A stretch of 20,391 bases of DNA from a virus. The DNA lies in the IMG/VR virus record IMGVR_UViG_3300004092_000012, positions 1 to 20,391 of that record; one strand, written 5' to 3'. The notes below the pieces were generated by a model, which did not search any database, was not told the DNA's origin, and saw nothing but the letters and a program-made list of their open reading frames with translations. A program made the translations under genes and the position numbers. This document shows, piece after piece, positions 1 to 7,770 of this stretch. Each line of letters opens with the position of its first letter. Position 1 is the stretch's first letter.

Positions 1-2172
1 GGCCAGCGGCCCCACCACCAGCACGCCGTCGCGAAAGCAGCGCAGATTCGAGCCGTCCCAATCATAGGACATGGTATGCGTCGCGTTCAGCGTGAAGCCG
101 GTATCCGCCGAGGTCCCGCTCACCAAGCCGTTAGTGGTCGTCACGATTTCGCAGAAGGTCTTGCCGCTGCTGTTGACTGCCATCTGCACTGGCGTGTTGT
201 CCGCGCCGGCGGCGTTGTAGAGGCCGGGATAGGCCGTGAACCATTGGAATAGCTGTCCGGTCGATCCGAGCGAACTGAGATTCACCACCATCTCGACGCC
301 GATCTGAGTATTGCTGTTGAAATTGACCGCCACTGAATTGAGCCAGTCCGACAGCACCAGGTTCGGCGCTCCGCCCGTTGCGGCCATCGAATTGCCGCTG
401 CCCACCAGCGCGCTGGCATAGGTGATATTGTTTGCCGCAGGCGCCTCCGCGACTACCGACGGCCCCGCGAAGTTCGGACATAGCCGCGCATGCGCTCCCC
501 ACGTATTCGCCATCGTGTCACTGCCGAAATCGAGGCCGCCGCAATAGATGCGGATCGGCTGCGTAATCCGATAGCAGCCCGCCGGCCCGGTATAAGGCAG
601 CAGCACCCGCGCGAGCGGCACATGCGCACCCAGCGGCGTTGACCCTGGTGACGTCATTCCGCAAGCTGCCAGGACCGCGTTCTGGATCGCTGCGGTATCG
701 TCGTGATAGCTGTCGCCGGTCGCGCCCATCGCCAGGGTCGTGCCAGCACTCGCGGCGACCCCCGTGAATGGCGCCATTACATTGATCACGCCGTTGAAAC
801 TGCCGCGCAGGTCGTTCACCACCCCGCCGCTCGAACCGTGCAGGATCGGTGCCGACTGAATCGCTGCGGTTGGATAAAACGCCAGCGCAATCGCCGACAG
901 TGCGCCCGCCGCGCTGGTATTAAAGCCGATCGCCGGGGACGCGCCATAGGCATTAGTCAGTCCGGTCACCGCAAAATTATTGCCACTCGGGGCGAATAGT
1001 TGCGTACCGATTTGTGCCGCCAGGTTACCGCCCGACGACGAGGTCGCCGCCGCCACGATAAAATCGTTTTCGTGGGCCAGCGCCGTTGGAAACGCGCCGA
1101 TGCTGATACTCGCGATTGAACCGTTGTTGCCGCCGTTCGATCCGTAAGCCTCCTCGAACTGCGCGCAATTGGTCCCCGCGATATTCAGCAGGATGATGTT
1201 GTAGAATTGGCTGGTGCTCCAGCTCACTGCATAATTGCCCGCTTCGCCCGCCGCTGTTTTGCAGAAGCCCGCGATTATCGATCCAGCCGTATTTGCGTAG
1301 CTGCCGCCAAGCTCGCTGAACCCGCTGGGCGGCGTATAGGTCTCCGACGCCTGCGCATTCGCAACGATCAGCACCAGGGCGTTGCCGTTGCTGATCGAAG
1401 CGGGCGCCGCGATCGTGGCCGAAGTGCCGGGGCCGGCGTCCGCCGTGCTCTGCGAGACGACGTAAACCCCCGGCTGATTATGTTTCAACTGAGCGTTGGC
1501 TTGCGCAAAAGCAATCGCGTCACCGCCGGTTCCCGCCGTCCCCAGGTTCTGCAGCTTCTGCCCATTGACTGAGTACGCACTGGTTAGCGGCGCAAGCGAA
1601 GTCAGGCTGCTTTGCGATCGCGACAAAGCATCGCCGGCAGCTAGGTCCGATGACAAATTCTCTATGCGATGCGACGCGGCGGATACGTCTGAATTCAGCG
1701 GAAACGCGTTGCCCCCGCTGCCTCCGGTCGAGCATGACCACAAACCCAGGGCTCCGATTGCAAGACCGCCATTACCACCGCCCTGGCAAGGCGTCGTCTG
1801 CTCGCAGTCCTTGCACCAGTAAAGCTGGCCGTCCCGCTCGGCAGGCAACTGAGCATAGTTAAGGGCCACCAGCCGGGGAGCCACAGGTGTTATGCCCGAT
1901 AAATGGTTATTCAGATCGTTGCGGAACGCCAGGCCCGCACCAATCCCGGTATAATTCGGTATGGGTACATATTGAGTGTAGCCCCGCCTGCTGCTTATAC
2001 CCAATACGAACACGATCGCGATGGCTATCGCGGCGGCAATTAGCCCAAGCCGCGAACGTGTCCGCGCACTAACTGGGGTGATAGCGGAGTTCAGCATATT
2101 TTGCCTGGGAACTGCCGCCGGTTGCTTGATCGCTTGTCCTTCGGTAAATGCATTCGAACCGTTCATCTCCAT
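1..2172 (-). CDS. Large tail spike protein, C-terminus beyond window; N-terminal hydrophobic helix, pectate-lyase-like and lectin-like segments
   Basis: An open frame of 724 codons runs from ATG at 2172 to base 1 with no stop, so the C-terminus lies outside the window. The start is one base after the stop of the preceding fibre gene, with AGG about 9 nt upstream. Residues about 42-60 form a hydrophobic helix (GLIAAAIAIAIVFVLGIS) flanked by arginines (RTRSR before, RR after). Residues 120-147 hold four cysteines (WCKDC, PC, WSC) in a Gly-rich stretch. Residues about 200-225 (NGQKLQNLG) look like a degenerate fibre-shaft repeat. Residues about 480-550 (GATGDSYHDDTAAIQNAV, then LLPYTGPAGCYRI) match the start of pectate-lyase-superfamily beta-helices common in tail spikes. 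Residues about 625-720 (TMSYDWDGSNLRCFRDG) look like a LamG/concanavalin-type lectin fold. The role is probably host-surface binding or polysaccharide cleavage. A membrane-type helix is unusual in a virion protein. Family assignments are by eye. Confidence 0.82.
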   Translation of the reverse strand, partial: MEMNGSNAFTEGQAIKQPAAVPRQNMLNSAITPVSARTRSRLGLIAAAIAIAIVFVLGISSRRGYTQYVPIPNYTGIGAGLAFRNDLNNHLSGITPVAPRLVALNYAQLPAERDGQLYWCKDCEQTTPCQGGGNGGLAIGALGLWSCSTGGSGGNAFPLNSDVSAASHRIENLSSDLAAGDALSRSQSSLTSLAPLTSAYSVNGQKLQNLGTAGTGGDAIAFAQANAQLKHNQPGVYVVSQSTADAGPGTSATIAAPASISNGNALVLIVANAQASETYTPPSGFSELGGSYANTAGSIIAGFCKTAAGEAGNYAVSWSTSQFYNIILLNIAGTNCAQFEEAYGSNGGNNGSIASISIGAFPTALAHENDFIVAAATSSSGGNLAAQIGTQLFAPSGNNFAVTGLTNAYGASPAIGFNTSAAGALSAIALAFYPTAAIQSAPILHGSSGGVVNDLRGSFNGVINVMAPFTGVAASAGTTLAMGATGDSYHDDTAAIQNAVLAACGMTSPGSTPLGAHVPLARVLLPYTGPAGCYRITQPIRIYCGGLDFGSDTMANTWGAHARLCPNFAGPSVVAEAPAANNITYASALVGSGNSMAATGGAPNLVLSDWLNSVAVNFNSNTQIGVEMVVNLSSLGSTGQLFQWFTAYPGLYNAAGADNTPVQMAVNSSGKTFCEIVTTTNGLVSGTSADTGFTLNATHTMSYDWDGSNLRCFRDGVLVVGPLA

Positions 2173-2173
2173 C

Positions 2174-2749
2174 TCAAAAGCCTATCGCGATCCAGGAGAA
2201 TCCATTGGTAATCTCGGGACTGGCGCCGTTGGAACCCAGCAGCGCTCCTGGAACATCCAGCACAAACGTGCCTCCGGCCGCGTTGTAGGCAACCACTGAT
2301 ACCACCAGGTTCATGCCGCCGGTTTTGTAATAGTAGTTGGTTGCGATCGGTGGAATTAGTATCGCGCTTGGAAATCGCACCGGCCACGTGACACTATACT
2401 GCGCGTCGGCCGCGACCTTGAGTTGCGCGAGTGAGAAATAGCCCCATTGAATTAGCGCGCTCACCTGCCCCCGCTGTATGTCATTGATAGGTATATGCAG
2501 ATACCCGCCGGTCTGGAGTGAGCCGGTAAACCCCGCAGCAAACGCCTGCAGCACGGCAATATTGCCGATATTCGTGTCTTGCCGCTGTTTCAGATACGCC
2601 GTGCGGTTGGCAAGTTGCTGATGCGGCTGATTGCTTATGCCGATCCCGCCGAAGCTTGCATTGAGTGCCGCGCCCTCCACCGGATCGGCCTGCTGAATCT
2701 CGTAGACCTCATTCAGCGTGAATTCAGGATCATCGATTAATGTAGTCAT
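2174..2749 (-). CDS. Tail fibre protein with gp53-like C-terminal domain (191 aa)
   Basis: The N-terminal third (residues 8-60: NEVYEIQQADPVEGA, then LANRTAYLK) has the pattern that opens many Mu/P2-type tail fibre proteins: an aspartate/glutamine-rich stretch followed by an 'L.nRT.yLk' helix. The C-terminal part, from about residue 100 and ending in FSWIAIGF, matches the compact receptor-facing domain at the tip of many short fibres (gp53-like), whose last residues are typically WIAIG plus an aromatic or lysine. The start ATG at 2749 has AGGA 7 nt upstream. The gene lies 63 bp after the previous fibre gene and its stop is one base before the ATG of the large spike, so the two are probably translationally coupled. 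It is short for a full fibre and probably acts as a receptor-binding tip or adaptor. The family call is by eye. Confidence 0.75.
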   Translation of the reverse strand: MTTLIDDPEFTLNEVYEIQQADPVEGAALNASFGGIGISNQPHQQLANRTAYLKQRQDTNIGNIAVLQAFAAGFTGSLQTGGYLHIPINDIQRGQVSALIQWGYFSLAQLKVAADAQYSVTWPVRFPSAILIPPIATNYYYKTGGMNLVVSVVAYNAAGGTFVLDVPGALLGSNGASPEITNGFSWIAIGF

Positions 2750-2812
2750 TATTTATCCTGGCCTGGCGCGGCCGGCGTGGATGGCCTTAGTCCGGCCGGT
2801 TCACCCGCCAGC

Positions 2813-3460
2813 CTAGAAGGTCAGCGTCCACGTTCCGCTGTATTGAGATGCCCCATCGTAGGGAAAAGCTGGCACTGAGACGTGAGCTATCATCGGACCC
2901 GGGGCGGTATGCAGTGCCACCAGCGTCCACACCGCGGTACCGTCGGTGGTAAGCGAACCGGGTGTCGTGGCCCACCCTGGCGTGTTCGCGCCGGTCGTTC
3001 CCGGCGTTCCGCAGCGCTGCAGGTTGCCATTAGCGTCAACTACCAGGCTGCCTGCGGCCTCCGCCGTCACGCTGCTCCAGGATGGATTAGCGCTCCCGCT
3101 GGCGGCCGGGAGAATAACGCCCCCGGCATTAGCGAAAAGGCCCAGTTCCTGAATCGTCATGCCCAGCGCACCGTAGTCAGTGCTTTGCAGGGAATAGTTG
3201 AACTGAACACTTCCAGCGGAAGGAAAGCTGTGCGCCACGATCGTGTTGTAATACGCCGGCGGTGCCGTCAGCGCGGAATCCGCGGTGGCCGGAGCGGCGC
3301 CCCCGGAACCGAAGCCTATCGCCGTTGCATACTGGCCCGCTGTGACCCCCGCAATCAGATTTGCTAGTGCCGGCAGCCCTGCATCGACGAACAAGTTAGG
3401 CTCCTCCCACCAAAGTGTTCCGCCTTGATAAAGCTTGACCAGTCCTCTTGGACGCATCAT
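2813..3460 (-). CDS. Tail fibre-associated protein with inserted TDGTxW module (215 aa)
   Basis: Residues 1-112 and 188-215 together resemble a small phage tail fold: NLFVDAGLPALANLIAG, a glycine-rich IGFGSGG turn, an IQELGLFANAGG motif, and a final beta strand ending GTWTLTF. Between them, roughly residues 118-187, lies an extra module with NGNLQRCGTPGTTG...TDGTAVWTL, a pattern that recurs in tail proteins and is often suggested to bind carbohydrate. Two ATG codons are adjacent (3460 and 3457). GAGGAA immediately upstream is better spaced for 3457, so the true start may be the second. It lies 109 bp downstream of the I gene, where Mu and P2 carry their fibre genes. No enzymatic motif is visible. 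The product is probably a virion fibre or adaptor component; the exact role is unknown. Confidence 0.7.
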   Translation of the reverse strand: MMRPRGLVKLYQGGTLWWEEPNLFVDAGLPALANLIAGVTAGQYATAIGFGSGGAAPATADSALTAPPAYYNTIVAHSFPSAGSVQFNYSLQSTDYGALGMTIQELGLFANAGGVILPAASGSANPSWSSVTAEAAGSLVVDANGNLQRCGTPGTTGANTPGWATTPGSLTTDGTAVWTLVALHTAPGPMIAHVSVPAFPYDGASQYSGTWTLTF

Positions 3461-3569
3461 TTCCTCATTTCGCTCGCAATCGATTTCATCCCTAAGCAGT
3501 GTCGCGCCGCTCCGGCATTTCTCGCCTCGTCAATCGCGTCTCCCGCCGCTGTCCGCGATCACTCCGGCG

Positions 3570-4406
3570 TCAGGTCAAACCCGCGATTGCTAACCCGTTA
3601 ATCTCCACACCGTCATCAGCTGCGGCCGGCTCATTGAAACCATAAGTGATTCCGGCATGGCGGAAGTGCCCATCATAGTAGGGCGCCAGCGTCTTACTAT
3701 CCGCGATCGGCCATCCCATCCCGCTAATCGAATCCCATGGCGTTGGGGCTTGGTCAGCTTGTGCGAAGACCGTCATCAGGATATCCACCGGCCGTTGAGC
3801 CAGGTCCGCCACCGCTGCCGCTGTGAACCATAGTGAGTCGAGCCAGGCGCGCACCGGCTTGAAAAAATTAATCGCTGCTGCTGCGCGTGCCGCCTCGCCT
3901 GAACCTACGGCTTGGCCTCCGGCAAGTTGTATGTATGCACGAAATACCGCCCACCCTTCGTTCGCCGGCCACGCTGTGCCGCCCCAGCTCGCTTGGCCTT
4001 CCTGAAAACTCGCCGCCGCCCAGCCAAGTGACTTCAGCGCCGCCTTTATCGCATATGGTGTTCCGCGCGTTCGATGCAGCGGAATTGCGGACTTGAGCAG
4101 CGCCCTCAATGAATCGAAGTCGGAAGGGCCGGCCAAACTGCCAGCCGAGCTAAGTGTGTCGATATTACTCAATCCGTCCACTGTCGTTAGTGTATCAATC
4201 GACTCTCCCGCCTGGACCGTTAATTGCCACTCTGGATCCAGCATGTCGAACTGCCACGCCAATAGAGTTAGTGCGCTCTCCGGCACTGAGTCCAGCCGAT
4301 AGACCAGGATAGGAACGAGGTCGAGTGCACCGAGGCGCTCGATCAAGTCCAATAGCGCACGGCCGCGTACATCGTTGATCGAAGGCTGGAGACTCAGTTC
4401 GGCCAT
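3570..4406 (-). CDS. I: Baseplate protein, P2 gpI / Mu gp48 family (278 aa)
   Basis: The protein is recognised by its N-terminal helix (RGRALLDLIERLGALDLVPI), the LLAWQFDML segment, and the HRTRGTPYAIKAALKSLGW motif at residues 111-129. This last motif is characteristic of P2 tail protein I, the baseplate component that links the wedge to the fibres. The gene follows J, as in Mu and P2. Residues about 66-97 are a Ser/Thr/Asp-rich insertion with an imperfect internal repeat (SIDTLTTVDGL, then NIDTLSSAGSL) separating the LLAWQFDM segment from the RALLKSAI helix. The C-terminal YYDGHFRHAGITYGF looks like a small beta unit fitting a baseplate contact role. The start ATG at 4406 has only a weak GAG upstream, and 49 bp separate it from the J stop. 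Confidence 0.88.
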   Translation of the reverse strand: MAELSLQPSINDVRGRALLDLIERLGALDLVPILVYRLDSVPESALTLLAWQFDMLDPEWQLTVQAGESIDTLTTVDGLSNIDTLSSAGSLAGPSDFDSLRALLKSAIPLHRTRGTPYAIKAALKSLGWAAASFQEGQASWGGTAWPANEGWAVFRAYIQLAGGQAVGSGEAARAAAAINFFKPVRAWLDSLWFTAAAVADLAQRPVDILMTVFAQADQAPTPWDSISGMGWPIADSKTLAPYYDGHFRHAGITYGFNEPAAADDGVEINGLAIAGLT

Positions 4407-4455
4407 AATATTTTGCTCAGCTCACACAGGCTCTCGGCGGGCGGCTCGTGGCCTC

Positions 4456-5625
4456 TTAACTTGCACTCGCCGCCACTGCCTGGGCCAGAACTATCGCTGT
4501 ACAGTTGGCCCACTGTCCTGGTTCTAGCTGAGTGTAGGGAGGCGACGTCAGCGCCACTTGGTAAACACCGCTTACTGAAAGGGCTTCGATAATCTGGCTC
4601 GGAACCAGGTCTCGTTGAATCCTTGAAGCCAGTGCGATTGCAAAGTTCGCCGCGGCCTCATTGGCGGCGGCCATCGTCGCTACAGGTTCCGCATCAGCAT
4701 ACAATGTGATTGTCCCCGCGATCGCGTAGTCTACTTCCGTTACCCCTGTCACGTTAACCGTATCAGTCAGCGGCCTGACGTTATCAGCACTAAGCGCCGT
4801 GGCTAGTTTCCCTATTAGTGTCGCGCTGGCGATTCCTGAGGGATTTGGCGAAGGCGCCGGCTGCGCTGTTATCGGACCTGTCAGAATACAAACCGTCACC
4901 TGGCCGGGTGCCGGTGAAAGCACTTGCGCGTCACCGATCGACGAGTCCGCACTAAGCGCGAAGAATCGGTACGCACCCTCCGGGCCTGCCACGCTGAATT
5001 GATTAGGCGCCGCCTGAATCCTCGATCGCAAGTGATCATCGGTTTCGGGCGCCGACCCGCCCGCGCTGATCGTTATATTCGTCACCGACGCAATCAAAGC
5101 GTCGGGGTTTAACTCAACTGTGATCTGGCCTGCCAGATAGCCATTCGCTCCCGCACCCGCCGGTGTGGCTGATGCCACCACTGACCCCGTAAGCGCGCCT
5201 GCGGGAATTAAAAGATCCTCATTGGTGGCGAACACTGCTTGGCCGTCCGCCGAGCCGGCCGTGGTGTTCGCTGGAATCGTGTAAGACACACTGAGAGCTT
5301 CCGTCAGTGTAAATTCCAGGGTGGTCGTGGCGCTTTGCGCGGCCAGCCGCGCGACTCCAACCAATTGCCCAAGGTAATCGATCATCGGAAAACCGGCAAA
5401 AGCCACCAGGTTCTGCTCGCCCGCGTATTGAATCGCATTTCGAACCAGCGACTCACGATAAGCGTACAAGTTAATTAGCAGGCGCTCGACTTGGGCTGGC
5501 TGGAGCGTCCGGCCCGCCGCCGCTTCAAACGCCGCTATCATGTCCGCAAGGATAAGATTCGGATTGAGGCCGTCGCTATCATTGACAAATTGCGGCGGCG
5601 GCAGTTGAGGTAAGCTCGCTCCCAT
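4456..5625 (-). CDS. J: Baseplate assembly protein J, Mu gp47-like (389 aa)
   Basis: This is the baseplate wedge protein J family (P2 gpJ, Mu gp47, related to T4 gp6). Visible family features are the N-terminal helical region (ILADMIAAFEAAAGRTLQP), the YRESLVRNAIQYAGEQNLVAFA segment at about residues 51-72, the YLGQLVGVARL motif, then beta-rich repeats with LIPAGALTGSV and ETDDHLRSRIQAAP (about residues 193-206). Near the C-terminus it has ALASRIQRDLVPSQIIEAL followed by SGVYQVALTSP, as in other J proteins. Length is normal for the family. The start ATG has GGAG about 10 nt upstream. The W-J-I gene order matches Mu and P2. Confidence 0.93.
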   Translation of the reverse strand: MGASLPQLPPPQFVNDSDGLNPNLILADMIAAFEAAAGRTLQPAQVERLLINLYAYRESLVRNAIQYAGEQNLVAFAGFPMIDYLGQLVGVARLAAQSATTTLEFTLTEALSVSYTIPANTTAGSADGQAVFATNEDLLIPAGALTGSVVASATPAGAGANGYLAGQITVELNPDALIASVTNITISAGGSAPETDDHLRSRIQAAPNQFSVAGPEGAYRFFALSADSSIGDAQVLSPAPGQVTVCILTGPITAQPAPSPNPSGIASATLIGKLATALSADNVRPLTDTVNVTGVTEVDYAIAGTITLYADAEPVATMAAANEAAANFAIALASRIQRDLVPSQIIEALSVSGVYQVALTSPPYTQLEPGQWANCTAIVLAQAVAASAS

Positions 5626-5644
5626 GCAAGGTTGCTCCGGAAAT

Positions 5645-5704
5645 TCAGTTTACTGGCGTGCTGGCGGTTAAAGCTTCGAAAAATGCCGTCACCGCCTGGT
5701 TCAT
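5645..5704 (-). CDS. Possible 19-residue microORF coupled to W
   Basis: The reading frame MNQAVTAFFEALTASTPVN starts inside the stop of W (ATGA overlap) and ends 19 nt before the J start. It has no Shine-Dalgarno sequence of its own, so translation would depend on termination-reinitiation from W. It may be a real coupling peptide or chance. Its only support is the ATGA junction and its exact fit in the W-J gap. Confidence 0.22.
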   Translation of the reverse strand: MNQAVTAFFEALTASTPVN

Positions 5705-6150
5705 GGCGTAAATATCGAGACCGCGGTGGTCTGAAGCGTACCCGCAGGCGCCGCCCCGTTTCCATTCCTGGTCAGTTTTAGTTTCCACACAACCGAAACG
5801 TTCAAATGCGCGCCCGATTGTGCTGTGCCATCCAGCACTGGATCCGCCCCTATTGACACGATCGTGAGCCTCGGTTCCCACAGTGTCAGCGCCAGCGTGA
5901 CTTCGCGCACCACCGCCGACAGAACGCGATTGATTGGGTAGTCGATGAATTGCCAGAGATCGGCCGCGAACGTGGGCCTCAGCGGATCACTCCCTTTTGG
6001 TGTTGTTAGTATAATGCCTACGCACTGATTCACATCTGCGACGCCCTGAACTACGTTGCCGATGCCCGATCCCGGCTGTCCGGACCCGTCCAGCGCCAAT
6101 GACCAGTCCGCTGAACTGATATCAGCAAGTGTCACCGCACCGGCGGGCAT
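5701..6150 (-). CDS. W: Baseplate wedge protein W (gp25-like family, Mu gp46 position) (149 aa)
   Basis: This is the small baseplate wedge protein of the P2 W / T4 gp25-like family. Its core runs from about residue 30 to 105: VNQCVGIILTTPKGSDPLRPTF, then DYPINRVLSAVVREVTLALTLWEPRL. The second half carries the conserved pattern of a helix leading into 'EPR' and a beta strand that packs in the wedge. A beta-rich C-terminal tail of about 40 residues follows. The start ATG has GGGAG 7 nt upstream and shares its A with the stop of a preceding microORF (TGATG). The gene sits between the glycosyltransferase-like gene and J. In most Mu/P2 relatives W directly follows V, so the glycosyltransferase appears to be inserted between them. 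Confidence 0.88.
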   Translation of the reverse strand: MPAGAVTLADISSADWSLALDGSGQPGSGIGNVVQGVADVNQCVGIILTTPKGSDPLRPTFAADLWQFIDYPINRVLSAVVREVTLALTLWEPRLTIVSIGADPVLDGTAQSGAHLNVSVVWKLKLTRNGNGAAPAGTLQTTAVSIFTP

Positions 6151-6245
6151 CAGCCTTCTCCCTTCCCGGCTTGCCGGTTGATCCGATCGCCTCTAGCGAA
6201 ATCAGGGTATGCGTGTCCATCCGTTTTCGCGCGCCTGGAATTCAT
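6150..6245 (-). CDS. Possible 31-residue microORF between glycosyltransferase and W
   Basis: ATG at 6245 lies 8 nt after the stop of the glycosyltransferase-like gene, and the frame ends in TGA sharing its last base with the ATG of W (TGATG). The peptide is basic and hydrophilic (begins MNSRRAKTDG, ends AGKGEG), with no recognisable domain. No Shine-Dalgarno precedes it; the ribosome binding site of W lies inside it. It could be a coupling leader or chance. Confidence 0.25.
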   Translation of the reverse strand: MNSRRAKTDGHAYPDFARGDRINRQAGKGEG

Positions 6246-6253
6246 TGGAGGCT

Positions 6254-7174
6254 TCACTGGATAGTGTTGCAGTCTTCGTTGCGTTGCCGGAAGTAAACAT
6301 CCAGATCGTGCCGCAGGCGCGGCTTGTTGCCCGTCAATTCGAACACACCCCATACGTTCCGCTTCAGATCGGTATCCGGGTCGAACTGGTGCTTGGTGAT
6401 TATGTCCCAGCGCTGCACATATCTGCGATCATTTTTTCGGCCATGCCACGAGTGCTCAATCGTGGAGCCTTCGAGAAACCCGATATTCTGGTTCAGATGG
6501 CGCAGCGCACGGCGCTGCCACTGCATCAGCGGCCGCATATAGCCTGGCGCTACCCCCTTAGGCACGCTCAATTTGACCTTGCCGATCAGAGCGAGCGCCA
6601 TGTGGTGATCACCCGCTCCCACCGCCGCCGTGTCCATCAACCCGCCGAGTGCGCCGACTGCGCTGCGCGCCGCCGCCCAAGCATAACCCGGATGAGCGAA
6701 ACCATAGTAATGGCCTTGCCCAACCTGTACCCCTTTCCACCACTGGCGGCAAAACGACCGATGATGTTCCACATGCTCGCCCTTGGGCCCCAGGTCGTAA
6801 CAATCCGACCAAGGCTGCAAAACATCATATTGTTGTAAAAGGTCTACCGTATCGGCCGCCCAGTGTTCATTCCGAAACTTTATATCCGCATCGATCCAGG
6901 CCACGTATTGCCAGTTCTCCGGCAAGCGCGATATGCCTAGGTTGATCAGGTTTTCTTTGTTCCATAAAAGTGTACTCGCCCGAACCCCAACGTGATTAAC
7001 CCGCGCTTCGCCCCCTAGCAGGTGAGGCCGGCTGCCCAGTGCGCACTCGACCGTGGTAAGGCATACCCCGCTGGCCAGCATATGCGCTTCGAATTCGCGG
7101 TAAAGCCGCAGCCGGCTTTCCCAATCAATCGGATTGTAGACAACGGTGACGACATGGAGCAGGTTCGCTTTCAT
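6254..7174 (-). CDS. GT-A-like glycosyltransferase in the baseplate cluster (306 aa)
   Basis: The N-terminus (NLLHVVTVVYNPIDWESR) is a beta strand-loop typical of nucleotide-sugar binding in GT-A glycosyltransferases. YVAWIDADIKF at residues 90-100 contains the DxD metal-binding motif (D95-A-D97). GAGDHHMALALIG at about residue 187 sits where GT-A enzymes carry an acidic acceptor/base motif. Length is normal for a single-domain cytoplasmic enzyme, with no signal peptide or membrane helix. The gene is 10 nt after V and on the same strand, so it is cotranscribed with the baseplate genes. The substrate cannot be read from the sequence: virion protein, host surface glycan and modified DNA base are all possible. 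The start ATG at 7174 has a weak CGGA upstream. The fold call is good; the activity is inference. Confidence 0.78.
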   Translation of the reverse strand: MKANLLHVVTVVYNPIDWESRLRLYREFEAHMLASGVCLTTVECALGSRPHLLGGEARVNHVGVRASTLLWNKENLINLGISRLPENWQYVAWIDADIKFRNEHWAADTVDLLQQYDVLQPWSDCYDLGPKGEHVEHHRSFCRQWWKGVQVGQGHYYGFAHPGYAWAAARSAVGALGGLMDTAAVGAGDHHMALALIGKVKLSVPKGVAPGYMRPLMQWQRRALRHLNQNIGFLEGSTIEHSWHGRKNDRRYVQRWDIITKHQFDPDTDLKRNVWGVFELTGNKPRLRHDLDVYFRQRNEDCNTIQ

Positions 7175-7184
7175 GATATCCGCG

Positions 7185-7751
7185 TTACTCCGCTCTTACA
7201 GCGTTGCTGGCTGTTGTTATGGTACCGGTACCCGCGGGGCAAACGACGGTGTCGCCCAGGCGCGCGACCCCTTTTATAGCGGCCGCTCCGCCCAGAAGTA
7301 TTTGCCCCGCCGTAACAATCGCGACGTCACCGTTCGAATCGATCGTGACCGACGCGCCGCTCGCCTGAATAGTCAATGTCGCGGCGGGAAGTGCTACACT
7401 CAGAATGTGCGTATTGCGATCGTATTCCAGCGAGCTTCCATCCTTGAAGCTCCAATGCGCCTTATCGCCGCTCTGGACGGGGGTCGTACCCACCTCCGAG
7501 TAGATAGCTCCAAGCACCGCGCCGTCTTCGTCGTTCTCATCCATCATGCACACGACCTGCTCCCCTAGGTCTGGAAGCCAATACGCTTTGTCGGCTTGGA
7601 CTTTAGGGACAACTACCGCCAGCCACCACGAGGTCATTTGATCTCGATCCGGGAATGAAACCCGCACCCGGCATTTGCCGGCATCTTGCGCCTTGACTAT
7701 TCCCACTCTGAACACTTGCCGCCATCCTCTGTCCCGTGCTTTACCTAACAC
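7185..7751 (-). CDS. V: Baseplate spike protein V (Mu gp45-like), 188 aa
   Basis: The central spike of the contractile tail. Residues about 14-90 are the OB-fold (RVGIVKAQDAGKCRVRVSFP, then WWLAVVVPK, LPDLGEQVVCMMDEND, GAVLGAIYSE), diagnostic of gpV. Residues about 95-160 are short beta repeats (SLEYDRNTHILSVAL, ATLTIQASGASVTIDSNGDV) forming the spike shaft. The end (GVARLGDTVVCPAGTGTI) resembles the PAAR-like tip that sharpens many phage and type VI spikes. The start is GTG at 7751 with only a poor ribosome binding site, 19 nt after the D stop; no better start lies upstream. The order D then V fits Mu and P2 relatives. Confidence 0.9.
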   Translation of the reverse strand: MLGKARDRGWRQVFRVGIVKAQDAGKCRVRVSFPDRDQMTSWWLAVVVPKVQADKAYWLPDLGEQVVCMMDENDEDGAVLGAIYSEVGTTPVQSGDKAHWSFKDGSSLEYDRNTHILSVALPAATLTIQASGASVTIDSNGDVAIVTAGQILLGGAAAIKGVARLGDTVVCPAGTGTITTASNAVRAE

Positions 7752-7770
7752 TCCCGCCCGCTGGCCCGCC

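Noticed and set aside
131-502. Minus-strand 123-residue reading frame
   Set aside because: It lies within the tail spike gene in a different frame. It is Arg/Gln/Gly-rich with no domain, while the spike frame reads through the whole region with recognisable segments.
1207-1822. Plus-strand reading frames opposite the spike gene
   Set aside because: They are antisense to a continuous, domain-bearing minus-strand frame and show basic, low-complexity translations typical of antisense GC-rich sequence.
6209-6838. Plus-strand 209-residue frame opposite the glycosyltransferase
   Set aside because: It is antisense to a gene with a clear DxD and GT-A pattern. The plus-strand product has no recognisable motif and no ribosome binding site context fitting an operon.
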